Assembly: GCF_030272615.1 (NCBI RefSeq)
Contig: NC_081414.1
Span: forward strand, 820,162,396-820,226,395
Direction of reading: 5' to 3'
Length of the DNA: 64,000 bases
Origin: Cryptomeria japonica
Lineage: Eukaryota; Streptophyta; Pinopsida; Cupressales; Cupressaceae
Both the position numbers and the translations under genes were made by a program. The notes below the pieces were generated by a model. That model was given only the letters and a program-made list of their open reading frames with translations, did not search any database and was not told the DNA's origin. Shown piece after piece: positions 1 through 13,478 of the stretch (position 1 is the stretch's first letter; each line of letters starts with the position of its first letter).

Positions 1-2097
1 TCAACCTTGCCACTGAGTTTTTTAAAGAGCACTAGCCTGAAATGCAAGTCCAAGTCAAAAACTTGGCAACCAACAAAATAGTAGAGTCCACCCCAAAAAA
101 AGAATCAAAAACTTATCAACTGTATTTGACAGGTATGTTAACATTTTCCCATTTTTTTTGTGCCTTCAATCTATATTTCTAGTGCTCAGGTTTTAATTAT
201 TGGCATTTTATTTCTGATTTTGAGTTAGTTTGTAGTAGCTGCTAGGATTTTTTTTCTGATTTTTTGTTCTGCTAGGGTTTCATTCCATTTTTTCAAAAAT
301 GAAAATTACATGCACATGTAGGAGAGGTGGCAGGAAGCCTACGGTCCCTACTTGGAAACATGAAACGGTAAGTCAAAGAGCCAGTGATGATAATTTGTAA
401 TTATTGTGAGTTGCATATGAGAGGGAGGCATAAATAACCTCAAATATCACCTTGCACAGATCAGTTGCTGAAATGTTGTGGTATGTAATGTATAGTCTAG
501 AGAGCTTGTGCAAGAGGTGAAAGATCTACTTGAAATTATCACAATCAAAATTAGAGGGTAATTTTCCTTTTATAGAGAAATAACATAGCCTTTGCACCAC
601 CTAAGTGTACAACCATTCATTTTGAGTTATGAAATATATATCTTTTGTTCACCACAGAATCCATACATGGCAAAGAAAGCTTCCAGCAGCCCCAGTCAGA
701 TGTCAAATGCTCTTTAATCAAAATGAACATTGTAAGGCTGTACACCAAATATTGCCTTAACATTAATATATGTCAAGTATTGCTTTAACCTTAAATAGGC
801 AAACAAGAACTGCAAAGGTGTTAGTTTTGGTAACCTCAATCACAACAAACATGAAGGTAACCTCAATCAATTGTACAATATAATGTACCACTCAGTTATG
901 GCTCTCCTTTTGACTTCAACTGCAGGTTTATCCGCTTTGGTTGACCAGGAATCTTCCTTTTTTGTTCCGCATTACAGCGTGCTCAGTGAACATCTATGAG
1001 TTCAGACTGAACATTCTCGCCAGTAAAATCAGTTTACCATCTAGAATGTTGCCCCCACAGTGTAAAAGCTAGGAAAAAGTGTAGTCAACTTCCAATATGT
1101 TATTGATATAGTGAAGGCTTGCCGTTATAAATCTCTGAAGAACTCAAACTTCCCTTTGGAGTATTAATAAAAAAGAAAATTAGCAGACTTTGATATTTAC
1201 AAGGGCAAGATTTAGAGCAATCCCAAAAGGGGACATTACACTGATACAAATGCCCTTCTCAGGCAAAATATTGACATAGAAATACTTAGGATAAAGTGTT
1301 AATGCGGAGCAACAAACTCAAGGAGGAGTCCACCTGTTGCATGTTTTATTAAAGTGAAATTTCTGAGCAGATTATGATGCTAAGGGGGGAGATGGAATAA
1401 TTTTAGCGAGCAAGACTGTTCAGAATTGAATCTAGCTCGCTGAGTTATGTCTTTTGAATTTTTCTCTGCTTATTGGCATCAGATTTTGCTTCTCTGTTAA
1501 TTGGCTTACAAGATTGGTCACACATTGGTAGGTTTTCTAGTTCATGAATACACCTTATGGCTCTGATACCTGGGTTTCAAATTTCTGCTTAATTATAGAT
1601 AAGGATAATTATGGACAATTTCGGAGTTTAGTCTGGTGGGATGTATTGAATGCCTGATGAGCACTTCAAAATTTTACATTCCATTTTACTCTATTAAAAT
1701 ATTTCTCCACCAGCTGTGGAATAGCCATAAAGACTGCAAGAGCAACAAGCTTGTGTTGGTTCGAATACATTTATTGGTTCATGCATATGACATCCAGCTT
1801 TGATGCCTGCCTACTAAAATTTTATTTTAAGAAAAATTATAATAGGGTAATGCTGGAATAATGGAATTAAAACAATTCATCTGGATTGTTGGCAAAGAAG
1901 ATATATAGCAATCCTGATGAGCACTTTGAATTCTGAGCTTTCATGTCATAATGTTTCCTAGGTTGAGGCCATGGAATAGCATAAACAAGGGGAAAAATTA
2001 AGTTAATATATGTAAATCTATTGAGCATGTCCTTTCAGTGTAAATGTTCCCATTAAGCATTATTATACAATAGAAAGGGCAAGGAGCAAGACCATGC
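1..2097. other. Noncoding DNA beyond LARP1 exon 7 (intron or flank)
   Basis: No exon could be supported here on either strand. On the minus strand this follows LARP1 exon 7, so it is probably the next intron. The C-terminal exons expected for long LARP1 proteins (DM15 repeats) were looked for and not seen. It contains a stretch at about 589-644 that recurs in the OUTER retrotransposon (see separate entry). Confidence 0.5.
589..644. repeat. 56-bp dispersed repeat shared with the OUTER element
   Basis: The sequence running from CATAGCCTTTG through CTAAGTGTACAACCATTC to GAGTTATGAAATATA is found again at about 19576-19632 with only about two mismatches, in the same orientation. One copy is in the LARP1 3' region and the other sits between two repeat units in the OUTER element leader. 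Its nature (repeat fragment or captured host piece) is unknown. Confidence 0.7.
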
Positions 2098-5000
2098 CTG
2101 TGTCACAATAATCAGTCGCTGTACATCCTGATCATTTACATCTGGGTCATCTTCTTCGTCTTCTGTTCGACTGAAAATCCAAAAATATCGATGACATAAA
2201 AGTTAGGGCAGGCCAAAGTATAGAGTAAACTATTCAGAACATGTGAAACCAAACAGATATGTTAGCTTAGAACCATTGCACTAGAATGCTGCTTTGATTT
2301 GGAACAATTCTAAACAAAGATTAGCTGAGAGGCATTTGCATGCATATTAGTGTAGTCTCATACATTTCGATAATGATAAATCTATTCAAACAATTGTAGT
2401 TGAACCACCACCTTTTCAAGGATTGTAGTTGATCTTTTTTTGTCGTCTGATCATTTTCTAACTCTTCATCCAGAAGAAATGTATCTTCCTCATTCCTGGA
2501 GATTGAAGCTTGAGCTGCAAAAGCTTTTGAAAGCCCACCACCTCTTAACCGTGGAACTGATTTCACATTGGAAGATAAAGATGTGTTGCTACCATCAGCA
2601 TCACACCTATCTAAAAAACCAGTCTGTGAACTACTTTCTTTTTCATTTCCAAGGTTGGATTCTGACGTTGTGCTACTAATTATCCTAAATATATTAGAAT
2701 TATCATGTATGTCCCTATCAGATGAAATGCTCTCACCAATCCCATTGTCTATAGTTCTGCTATCAGAACTTGCATCTAAGCTAGATTCCCTGTGGACAAT
2801 ACTCCCCCCCTCACTCATATCCTTCCGTGGTCCTCCACAACTAGTTAACAATTGCCCATTACAACCATCTAACGAGCTCCTTGTTGAGGTATTCATATCA
2901 TCATTTTTTAATGACAGTACACTACTAGATTTTTTACTACTTGAAGAATCTATAGATACGTCACTTCTGTTTCTGTGATCAAATTCTGTACTTTTTACAT
3001 TATTTGCAACTTTATCATCATTACTGCTTTGTTGAGGCTGGGCATTTGGCACAGAATTGTGATGAGATGGAAGCCACTTTAACCAGTCCGTTCTCTTCCT
3101 TAGCTTATCACCCTGGCAAAAAGAGCACCAGATATTAAACATAAGCATGCATACAAGTCAGAATCTACAAATTTATATTATAATACTTATTATTTATACA
3201 AGTATTTATCAATATTAAGTACTTCAAACCTGCACTTCAACAATATTTGAGCTCCGTAGTACATCAAGAATAAAATTGATATTAGTTGTCATGCTGTGAA
3301 CCTGCAAAACAGACCGAATTAGCAATCCCTTTTTAGCCATGATCTTCCTAAACAATAACATGTAAATCACCATTGCATTAGAAGACTCAAGATTCTAACA
3401 GACAATTAAAGTATGTCACAACTTACATGTTTAAACTTAAAGACTACAGATTTTAGTAGCATTTAAATAAATATATTTAATAAACTTCAATAATGTTCCA
3501 GGGAGATATGATGACAGATGAAATATAATGATGGCAGGAACAATTAAAGGTATAGAAAACATTTTACTATTACAAGAATAAGAATGATTACATAACATTA
3601 ATTAAATAGATTTACTATTACAAATTTGATTGCTAATTAAATAGTATGTGACTATAGATTACTATAAATTAAATAGAGATGAATATCAACAAAGTAGGTG
3701 TAATTGTCAACAAATCAGCATAAGTGCAAAAAATAACTTTTTTAACCAAAGATTGCAAACCAAGCAAAAGCATGCCAGTTTCAAATCAAGAATCAAATCA
3801 TGTTACAAACTAAAATAAAAGAAATTCTTCCTCATCCTGATGATGTATCACTGAGTATGATCCAAAACGTTCATGAAAAATAATTTACATAGTTTATTCC
3901 AAACGTGTACCAAGAAAAAAAACTTGTAAAATGAATGCTATTAGTAGAAACTTTTCTGGTGCTTTCATTTATAAGGAATTAAAATTCATATACCACATCT
4001 TCAATGGTTTCAATGTATGTTTGATAAAAAAACTTTCCATACCAGTTTAATGGCTATCACTATATCAGATTTGGTTTAAGTATAGGTTATCATACAGAAA
4101 ACAGAATTTGTCATGCTTCCAATTACTCATGCTTATCTGAGTACATTATTTGTTCGGTGGCTAAATTTCGTAGAGTGACAAGTCGAGGTGCTAGGCCTTG
4201 AACTGATCTATAAATTAACACAAAAGGGCAATGGAACCATCGTTCCAACACATTGGCCATAATGTACATTGATCACTCTATGCATATGATATGCACCAGG
4301 GATATGCAGGCAATAGTCCTTCCCATAATTTATAAACATAACTGAGTTGACACTGACAGACCAGACACAACTCTGCAGGAATAATAAAGTACAACAGGTT
4401 TCACATGTAACTATAGTTAACTCAAATTTAGAAAGTAGTTTTACAAGAACTGTATCCCCTTATATCTTAGGTTTTCCTTTATGCTTTGTCATCATTGATA
4501 TAGCTACATATAAATAAGTACAAGTATTTCATTCATTTACCCAGCCGCACCCAGGTGGGGTCTGCAGGTTATCGCGCGGCCCGGAGGATTAGTCTCACCT
4601 CACAAGAGTCACGGGAACACCTCTGAGATACCAAAAAAAAAAGTATTTCATTTTTCAAAATATTTATAAAATGTTCTATGTTTATACATTATAATAATCT
4701 TGACTCTTGACAAGCTTCTACAACTGCCATATAAGACAAGCTTTAAGCATGAGTGAAAGGTTACGCATGATGGTTCAAAACTTCAAATGCTTGCTAAGGT
4801 GTAAAAATGGATGTTTGAACAAACTTACGCTAGAGATGCAATGTTGTTTTGCAGGATAGATTGAGCATAGAAGAAACCAATCAAATTGCCTGTTTTGCCT
4901 TGCATAACTGAATAAATTAATAATTGTTCATCGTCACTTCAGACCAGATTTTAACATACCCAAACATATTATCGCATTTGCAAAACAGGTTCATTAATGT

Positions 5001-8000
5001 CCCATGAACTTCACGAGGTTCAATAAAGACAATTCCTCAGTTTTATTATACCATATGTAGGCTAAGCATTTTCGAATTATAAGTACTTTTCAGATGTTAA
5101 TAGTTCAATTCCTACCACAATAAAAATTAACAGTATGTTGACATCTGGTGCTCTTGCAACTGTCCTACCCCCAGATTCACTTCCTGAATCATTGGATCCC
5201 GTCTAAACAAGCAATAATGCATATTTTCTTTGGCTGTTGTAGCATGACACTACATGATCAAATATCAAAATGGGTTAATAGAACAACATTTTACCAATCA
5301 TTCTGTGGTAACATGCATGTTTGTAACCTTCTACAATATTAAGGATGTGGTTCATTTATTGACCATAATATTATTATCATCAATGACATTATCATTAGAA
5401 CTTTCAAGCATACAATTGCTTTCAACATTTAAAATGCTTACACCTCAAAGCATGAATAACAATAATGTTTCCTCTTGCCAATGATTAGAACACAAAGGTC
5501 TTCTGCTGAACAAAATAAAAGTCAGGTAGACGTTGTTTCTAAGAAATCTTCCACTAAATTTGTTTATTGACATGCTGTAAAATGTGATCCGATGACTAAG
5601 AATTTCCTATGACACTTGAAGACTTTGGTGCAGAATATGCTTATAGGTATTTTTCATTAGTATAAAGATAGAGAACCAGCCACATGAGTTGTATTTTAAA
5701 TAATTTCAAGATGCTACCAATTTCCACCACAATAGGAACCTAGGAACAATGTATTGTCTGAAAACATAATATGTATCTATTTCATAATCATGATATTGTA
5801 GCTACTGATACCTCAGTAATTCATCTGTTCATCCCCTTTGCGAGCCTGAGTCTTTTCCCTTCATTTACTTCAAAATCCTTCTGCAGGTTATTCATAGTCT
5901 TGCTCACCTTTTCATTGTTTCCAAATCTTTTAGGGTTTGTAGAACTATTGTTTCTTCCTTCTTTTCCCTCTACTATAAAAATACAGACTGATTCTTAAAC
6001 CGTGATTCTAGTTTTTAGATACTTTTCAGAACCTAATATTCAAATTAGCCTAGCGCAGTTCTATTGGAGCAGCCTGTACCATCAAGTCTCATTAATATTC
6101 TTCAGCAACTTGCTGACAATAACAACTTTAATTTTAAGAATTTAAGAATTTGATTCAATTCCCATTTCAATGCTATCTAGGTGCCTTATAGACTAGAAGC
6201 CGTCAGTTTCTCTTTTGTTGCTAGAGCTTTTAGAGTTTAAATGGCTGATAAACCTCCAACTTAGCCTTTCTAAAGCATGGTCTCTCCTACTAGAAATGTC
6301 ATTGAATCATCCTATTGATGGTTCTTAACGTCTTACTACCAATGAGGCCAATTACACTTGATTTAAAGTTGTATTAAAAAAATTTACAACCTTCAAAATC
6401 TACAATTTAATGATGAAACTCTAATTGTAAACCCCCTCAAAATTACAGCTTTTAAGGCTGAAAATAAGCATTAAATTTTATGAACTGTGACTCAGCCTTC
6501 CTTGTACAAAATAAATAGAAAAGCATTAAATGAAATCTAAGACACTGGCTTTGAGCAGTATTTTTACTGACACAGTACCCAATGTTGCTTAAGGAATAAT
6601 GCTCTAGATACAACATCAGTAAGACAAAATATACATAGTCAAAAGAGATAAATTTCTTCTATGTATTGGAATACAAATTTATGCTAACAGTGAATGATCC
6701 TAAGATGATAGTGTACTCAAGACTCTATTAAAATCAATAATGTGAATTTAAAAATATTAACCATGATATAACCTAGCTAATGGACTAGGTACAATGCTAA
6801 AAACTAGGTCAAATTAAATAACAGAATTGTTGGTCCATCTGTTAAATGAGTTGTACCTTTCTTACAAAATGACAACCAGGTAACAAATGTGATTCGCTTT
6901 GCTTATGCATTGATCATGATAATGAACACAAGTATACTAGGTCACATGCAATGAGAGATTTGTTGGTCCATTTTTTGAATGAGTTACACCTTTCTTAGAA
7001 AATGAGAACTAGGTAAAAAAACATGATTGCATTTTGCTTTTGTGTTCACCATAATGATGAACATAAGAATAAAACCTGTTCTCAAAAAAAAAGTAGAGTA
7101 ATAAGCAAAACCAATGCTGGATATTTTTGAATCTTTTGACTGCATTTCATTTATGGTAAGACAGATATAAGATTAAGTATATGAATATATGATACTGCTT
7201 CATTCCAATGGATTGTCAAGTAGATGACTGTTGTAAGCAAAACCAATGCCGAATATGTTTGAATGTTTGACTGCATTTCATTTATGGTAAGAGAGATATA
7301 AGATTAAATATATGATTCTGCTTCACTCCAATGGATTGTCAAGTAGATGACTGTTGAGTTAATGGATGACGGTATGATCTATACACATTTTTCTTGCAGA
7401 AGTACAACTCATATTTGAGAAAATAATTATACTGATTAAATTAGAATTTTATGGAAGGATAACTTCAGCTTGCATACCTGCCTTCTGGAATACTATTACT
7501 ACATTATCTCAATCAGTTTAAACTTAAAGGGCAGGCATACAAACCACATGCCATGTTAGTATAAAGACTTGCTCTTTGTAGGCAGCCTGCCCTCTGTTAG
7601 CACTGCAATATTTCCTGAGTACAACTCGTCAACTAGGATGCCTGATGCCTGCTATCAAAAGCTTCAAATTTTTTTCATAATTAATAGAACAATGGCTCAA
7701 TATATGGGAAGCTGGCATATCTAAATCTAACCGTGCATGAGTCCTGTCATGAAACCAATCCATTTCAATATACAGTGAGTTGTCAAAACAAGGCACAGTT
7801 GCCTTCAGACCTTTCATTCACAAGCATAATCCGCATTTCTGGACTTGACAATTTGTCCATTGGTAGAACATATGGTGCACAAATCATATTCAAAATACTC
7901 ATGAATTAAGACATATTGAATGTAAAGGAAACACATTTACTTAACTTAAATTTCCTTTTGTAGATCTATTTATGCACATACTCCCAGGATGATATCAAGT

Positions 8001-11000
8001 TTAAGCAAAGCATAATTGTTTTTGCCATAATAGTTTATATAGTTCCAAGATGAAAATAAGAAAAAAGCAAGAGATTCTAGCTGATTAACAAAACTATAAT
8101 ATCCAACAGTGTAAAACAATTGATAGAGCAAAGTAAAATATTATCCCCAAAGCCCTTACCCGATTGAAGTTTGCAATAATTGAGATCGGCACCCATCCTT
8201 GTGCATCCATTTGTGAGCGCAAATAAACATCTTTACATAAATTCTCAACACTGTAACAAAACAATGATCATTACAATTCAAAACTATAGTACAGAAGTTC
8301 CTTGAAAATACACAAAATAATAATTAAGCAAAGAACATTAAAATCACTCCTATAGATGTATCAATAACATAAGTTCAAATTAACCACCTGAAGTAGTAAT
8401 CAATTTGTTTGATCACACGTAAAGCTAATGGGTCCGGCATAATAACACTAGGAGGAGGATGAGGAGGATGTGCAAAATAAGGTGCAGCTCTCATAGGCTC
8501 CGGAGGTGCAGCTGGGACATAGTACATCGGTGCAGCTGGACCTAGATTGATGATAAATTATAAGTTGCAAACTAGAATAAGTAAGAGATATTAAGTAATT
8601 ATCACTATAAGAAACAAATTATTCTCTTTGAATTCAATGTAAATCATGTCTTAAAAAATTAACAGCTAAATAAAATTAAATGGATAAATAAATTGCAACA
8701 ATTATTAACAACTGTTTTACCATGAAATCCTGGAGTGTTTATGTAACCTGGAGGGGCTGGACCAATAAAAGGAGACGGTGGTGGTGCCGGCCTTGGAAAA
8801 TTTCTTGGTCCAACTCTAGATTGCATGCTAATATTATCTCTCGCATTATATGCTCGCTGAGAATGCCAGTGGTTATTGAATCTCCCTCCTGGCTCCCGCA
8901 TATTGTTGCGTCTACTACCAAAATTGTTAGGAAATGGATTAACATCACCTCGTGGAAAAGAACCATCAACTCTCTGCTGCTGAAAATTTCTAGCATGATC
9001 TGTATTTCCAGGACCCGGCATTATCCCTTTAAATCCAGATTCCATGCCACCAGGACCCTTGAAAGGAGGATCAGGATAACCTTCTGGAATTAGATGATTT
9101 GGTCCACCAGGCAAGATGTAATCATGAACTGGTAGAGGAGGAGGTACACCTGCAACTGGATAGAATGATGGTGTAGAAACTGCTTGAGGCATGCCATTAG
9201 CTGTAGCAGCACGTCTGCCACCTGATTTCTGTCGATTTAAAGATGATGATGGATTTTGAATGGTGTTTCCACCTCCACTATTTAGTGTTGTGGACACCTG
9301 TATAAAACAACAAGAACCTTAAATTTCTTGAAATTTTGGATGTTATAAGAACCAGCAATCCAGCAGATAAATATATAGGTAAACAACTAAGAACACTGAT
9401 AGATATTTCAAAATTATGATGTTAGTTGGCAAATCAAATACAGCATTGTCAAATTGTTTCAAAAATAAGGATAGCAAGCATGATGTGATCTCTTATGGAC
9501 AGCTACATTTCTTGCATTGCAGTTTGCTTCCCAATACAATGAATCAAATACAATGAAGTAGGAAGGTTAATAATTGATACAAGTTTCTACATCAATAATT
9601 TAGAAATACATAATATTCTGATAGCTGTAAGTCACATTACCAAGATTATCATAAATAATATAGTAATTGCATCTCTACAAAGCTGCCTGTTTTAAATCAT
9701 AATTCTACCCAAACTATACGTCCAAAATTATATAGATGCATTCATAAATATAAGAAATGGATCTGCAAACTCCATACTGTGCAATTTTGTGCATGCATTG
9801 CATGCATAGACAAGCACTCTAGAAGAGATGTAATGGTTCGGAAATAATAAAATAAAAAATTTAATATCAACGTTTAAAATTATTAATGTTTTACAACAAT
9901 TATTGGAAAATGCATTCCAACCTAATGGACGTGATTCACATTAAAGAAACAAAACAAGATCATAATGCACAATATCATTTTCCCTGACTCCAATTCGTAG
10001 CATAGTGTTTCTAGAAGAGAGATGCAATGAATCTAAAACATGCAGTAGAGAAATTTCAAATTATAAATTGAAGGGAGTATTTTGCACCTAGCATGGCAGT
10101 CTTTTCAGAACAAACAGCCTATAATTTTACTCAATATTGCACAATAAAGAAACTGCAGGTCAATACAGATGCAATTACAGATATCTAAAAGGTATAAATC
10201 TTTGTAGACGAGATGCAAAAATCTGCCCAAACAAAATTATAAATAGGAACGATAATAGCTATAAATTTTGTAGTGCATGAAATGTTCCAAATAAATTGTT
10301 GATACATGTATATTCCAATCCAATAGCCTTGATTCTCATTAAAGATTGTACGATACAATACTAAAACAGAGGTGCATTCAATATAAAGCAAATGCAGTGG
10401 GGTTGCAAAACAATTAAATGGAGTACCTGGTATCATCTTTTACGAATTACATCATAGTCCGATATTAATAATTAAACAAAAATGGAATTATCAAAAACTG
10501 TGTACCTGTGTCACAGTTGTGCTCTCAGCAGTCTGCACATGCTTTGGAGGATCCACTGATTTTGAACCATTACGGGCCTCTGCAAGGGCTGGCCAGGCCT
10601 CAGCTCCCATAACTGTCGCTGTATTTCCAGCCTGGGTAGCCATTGCACTTGATCCATCGGAGGGCTTCTTCCATGCAGGCTTCGCCGCAGGTTTCCCACT
10701 CGCCTCCTGTCCACCACTATCACTCTGTTGCTGCTGCTCATTATCAGGCTTGCTGGAAGAGCTCAGTTCCTCGCCTTGTTTGATCTCAACTCTCTCCTTC
10801 TCATTCAACTCATGATTGTGAGCTCTGGGGTGGGGTTTGGAAACATCAGCCCCACCCCCACCACGGACAACCTGTGACCAGGCGCTCTTGTTACCGCCTT
10901 TCGAGCCCTTCCCAGAGCTCTTGCCGCCCTTGCTATTGTTACTAGTATTGTTATTGTGGCTATTGTTATTATTATTGCCGCCACCGCCGCCGCCACCGCT

Positions 11001-11123
11001 GCTGCTGCTGCTGCTGATATTGATATTGATATTGCTGTGATTGTTGCTTTCGGCAGCGAGAGGGTAATCCACGGTCGCCACAACCGGCACAGAGGAGCCG
11101 CCAGACTCCATGGCCATGGCCAT
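2098..11123 (-). CDS. LARP1: La-related protein 1 (LARP1-like), 7 exons, 3' end outside window
   Basis: LARP1 proteins are cytoplasmic RNA-binding proteins with a La motif; in plants they take part in mRNA stability and translation under stress (known of the family). Exons on the minus strand: 10506-11123 (ATG at 11123-11121), 8721-9297, 8388-8541, 8160-8250, 3230-3301, 2412-3112 and about 2098-2170. All junctions keep the frame and use GT-AG, except the last donor, which is either a GC donor at 2097-2096 or a GT donor at 2092-2091. Exon 1 has Ser/Gly/Asn runs, then the family motifs SAWSQVVRG and MGAEAWPALAEAR. Exon 2 is Pro/Gly/Arg rich. Exons 3-5 form the La motif (IKQIDYYF, NLCKDVYLRSQMDAQGW, FILDVLRSS) at about residues 435-510. 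Exon 6 ends with FLLDEEL and exon 7 carries VNDQDVQRLIIVTQ, both conserved in plant LARP1. About 760 residues are visible. No disabling mutation was seen. Confidence 0.92.
4534..4640 (+). mobile_element. SINE-like retroposon, short or 5'-truncated
   Basis: A GC-rich island (CCAGCCGCACCCAGG ... GCGCGGCCCGGAGGATTAG) ending in CC plus an A run sits in AT-rich intron DNA. It is flanked by a perfect 12-bp direct repeat, AAGTATTTCATT, at 4522-4533 and 4641-4652, the signature of LINE-machinery retroposition. GGATTAGTCTCAC-type sequence before a poly-A tail occurs in plant SINEs. No full pol III A and B boxes were found, so this is probably a truncated copy. Confidence 0.7.
6827..7066. repeat. Diverged tandem duplication in LARP1 intron
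   Basis: Two units (about 6827-6932 and 6960-7066) share TTGTTGGTCCA, GAATGAG or AAATGAG followed by CACCTTTCTTA or TACCTTTCTTA, and a common end GATGAACATAAG or AATGAACACAAG. They differ at many sites, so the duplication is old. Confidence 0.7.
7103..7354. repeat. Recent tandem duplication in LARP1 intron
   Basis: Two adjacent units (7103-7232 and 7235-7354) both run from AAGCAAAACCAATGC to GATTGTCAAGTAGATGACTG. The second lacks about 10 bp of an AT-rich stretch. The similarity is much higher than in the neighbouring older duplication. Confidence 0.85.
10955..11040. repeat. Coding trinucleotide repeats in LARP1 exon 1
   Basis: Consecutive runs of ATT, GCC, GCT and GATATT units on the plus strand encode the Asn, Gly, Ser and Asn-Ile runs of the LARP1 N-terminus. 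They also open long frames on the plus strand (Leu/Pro-rich) that are by-products of the repeats. The tract is likely length-variable between individuals. Confidence 0.8.
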
Positions 11124-11684
11124 GATCCGCAGCGCAGGGATATCAACCCCTTCTTATTCCAATTAATAAGATTATTCCCTCTCAGTAATCCCTACTATTA
11201 TCACTACTACTATTACTACTACAAAAACCTTGAAAACTCGATCCAAGAAAAACGCATCATCTGCAAATTACAGTAGCAAAAATGTACCTCATTGGCAGCC
11301 TCGCAGACAATCGCTTCCTCCTCCTTCGTGCTCCTCCTCTTCCCCTCCCCCGCCAATTATTTCCTCTTCACAATCCCTTCGCCAAGGCCAGTTACCCCGG
11401 GGCTCGAACTCGCGATCTGGGGAATTCAAGGGGTTTTAACTTTCATTTATCAGGGTTTGGACTGAGGGAGGGTTTGAGGGTTTCAGAGCAGAGCAATAAA
11501 TAGACAAGATATAAAACAATGCCAGTTGAGCAATAGCAGTACGCTGCACAGCGCTTCCCACAGCTCCCGCACTCAAAATCAACCCAAAACAACAAAGAGG
11601 CCCTTTCTTCTCTCCCGATTGATAGATATGAAAAACCAAAAAACAATAAATACATAAACAAATACAAATCTAATTATATTTATT

Positions 11685-11745
11685 TACATATCCATCCAAT
11701 GCATGCGTTCCTCCTATTTATATATACACTATATATATTAATTTC
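11685..11745 (-). promoter_or_regulatory. Candidate LARP1 core promoter
   Basis: On the minus strand TATATAAATAGG lies at 11725-11714, which would place transcription start near 11685 and give a 5' UTR of about 560 nt. That leader is GA-rich around 11320-11350 and contains a TAC-type microsatellite at 11190-11222 (plus-strand reading). The TATA call rests on sequence and spacing only; an intron in the 5' UTR is not excluded. Confidence 0.4.
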
Positions 11746-11749
11746 GTTA

Positions 11750-13478
11750 AGTCACGACGGTCCCACTTCAATTTTTAGTTGTATTTTGTTTCAAAAGGAT
11801 TTTTAGATTTGAGGTATCCATACATACATTACATGGTTTTAGCTTTGCTTTTATTTTTTGTTTGTTTAACTTTAGTTGACGCTTTGAATCTTTGTGGACG
11901 ACGACTCCAGGGTTTTATGATGATTTCTAAGGATGCCTAATTAGGGTTGGGAACTTAAGTCTAGGTAATGTTTTTTTATTTTATTTTTATTTTTTTTTGG
12001 GGGGTGTATTGTTCAAATTCCATGCATGAAAAAAGAAAAGCGACGATTAAGGAATTTTTTTTTTTTTTAACTTTTCCAAAGTTTGTTGCCTTTTTCTCAT
12101 GCAATTTGTGTGGGTCAAGCATGCTTTTTTTTTAATTGTGTGGGTCATGTGGGGGAATGTATTAATAGCTTTGCCAACTTTGGGAATGTGGTGGTTTATA
12201 ATCAGTCTTTTTTGTTTGGTAATATTAATGTTGAATTATAAAAGAAAATAGGTAGTTATTAAAGTTGGTAGAAAACAAAAATATTGATTAGGATGATGAA
12301 AAAGAGAATTTGAGCGAGTTATTTTAATTATTAAGTAAATTTGATTATGATATTAGTGGTATATATAATTTTTTTATTTAGAATGTTTTGATTAATTTGA
12401 AGTTTGTCTAAAAAATTGTGTTGAAAGTGTTTTTACAAGTATGAAATTTTTATTTTTTTTTTTTTAAAGTATAAATTTATCATTTAGCTACAAGGTATTA
12501 TATATTCTAAAAAAATTGTTAACTCATAAAAGAGATTACATGATAAAAATTCCAAAAGAATAAACATTCATTATTTTTCATTTTAATATTAAATTTTTAA
12601 AGTTGCTTGAGTGTTATGTGGATCCCCTTGCTTGTAGTTATTCTCACTATAAGGATACAAAGTCACTAATTTATTGATGTAGTGAATGATTAAACGATTA
12701 GGTATAATCAAATCTAAATAAAGAGGAGTTGAGATGTACACATATAAATGAAAAACAAATCAAGGATACAATGTACCTAACTAGTTCAAATGTGATTATT
12801 GACTTTTTCTTTAGATTAGTTGATATGTGGTGGTTGATGCCACATAACTCAAATTCAATACTAAAGAGATGCTTAGATATTATAAGGTCACTAATACAAA
12901 CAAACAAAAAAACTATATAGGATGAATCTATGGTTATGGTAAAGTAAAGTCCTAGCATATTGTCCTCCTATAAAAAAAAACTTTTTTTTTCACTTGTCCT
13001 CTAGAAATTGTTGAGTTATATTTACACGTGTGTCTAAAACTTAGCAATGTTGAAAAGAACCTTTAAGAGCTTGTTATATAGAGAGGGGGAAATTCTTTTA
13101 GCTTCATTAATAGTTTCCAAGCCTCTATACTGATGTAAAAGTTTAAATAAACATTGAGCAAAGATGAAATATGCCTAGATAACAATTATACAAAAACATG
13201 CAAATTATAAGTAAATAAGAGATATAATATGAATAGTTCCTTAATACTAGTTAAATGACTATGTTGGTGTAAAAGTTCGTATGTGTGCCAAATAATGCAT
13301 GGCAAAGCCAAAGAGTCCAATAAAATATTGTGAAACCAATCAAATCAACTCCAATACACAAACACGAAAGAAAAAATAAAATATCTCAATAGATGCATTT
13401 TATTCTCATGGGTGAATTCAATAAAACTTAGCTCAAAGGCCTATTACTTAACAAGAGAGTGAATATCAAAAATCCAAA
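11750..13478. other. AT-rich intergenic DNA, no gene seen
   Basis: Upstream of the LARP1 promoter the sequence is low in coding signal, with T-runs and A/T tracts. Short open frames around 12698-12958 on both strands overlap each other and match nothing recognised. Nothing further can be supported. Confidence 0.6.

Larger units (their letters stand above)
3302..8159 (-). other. Large LARP1 intron (4.86 kb) splitting the La motif
   Basis: The intron lies between the exon ending ...NFNR and the exon starting VHSMTT, so it interrupts the La motif coding region. Donor is CGG|GTAAGG (GT at 8159-8158) and acceptor is TTTTGCAG (AG at 3303-3302). The other visible introns are 117-1208 bp. It is AT-rich and carries a SINE insertion and two tandem duplications, listed separately. 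Confidence 0.85.

Noticed and set aside
8722-9093. Plus-strand frame of 123 codons in the LARP1 region
   Set aside because: It overlaps LARP1 exon 2, which has splice sites and family motifs on the other strand.
10837-11276. Plus-strand Leu/Pro-rich and Ala-rich frames opposite LARP1 exon 1
   Set aside because: They mirror the Gly/Ser/Asn triplet repeats of the minus-strand exon and have no independent support.
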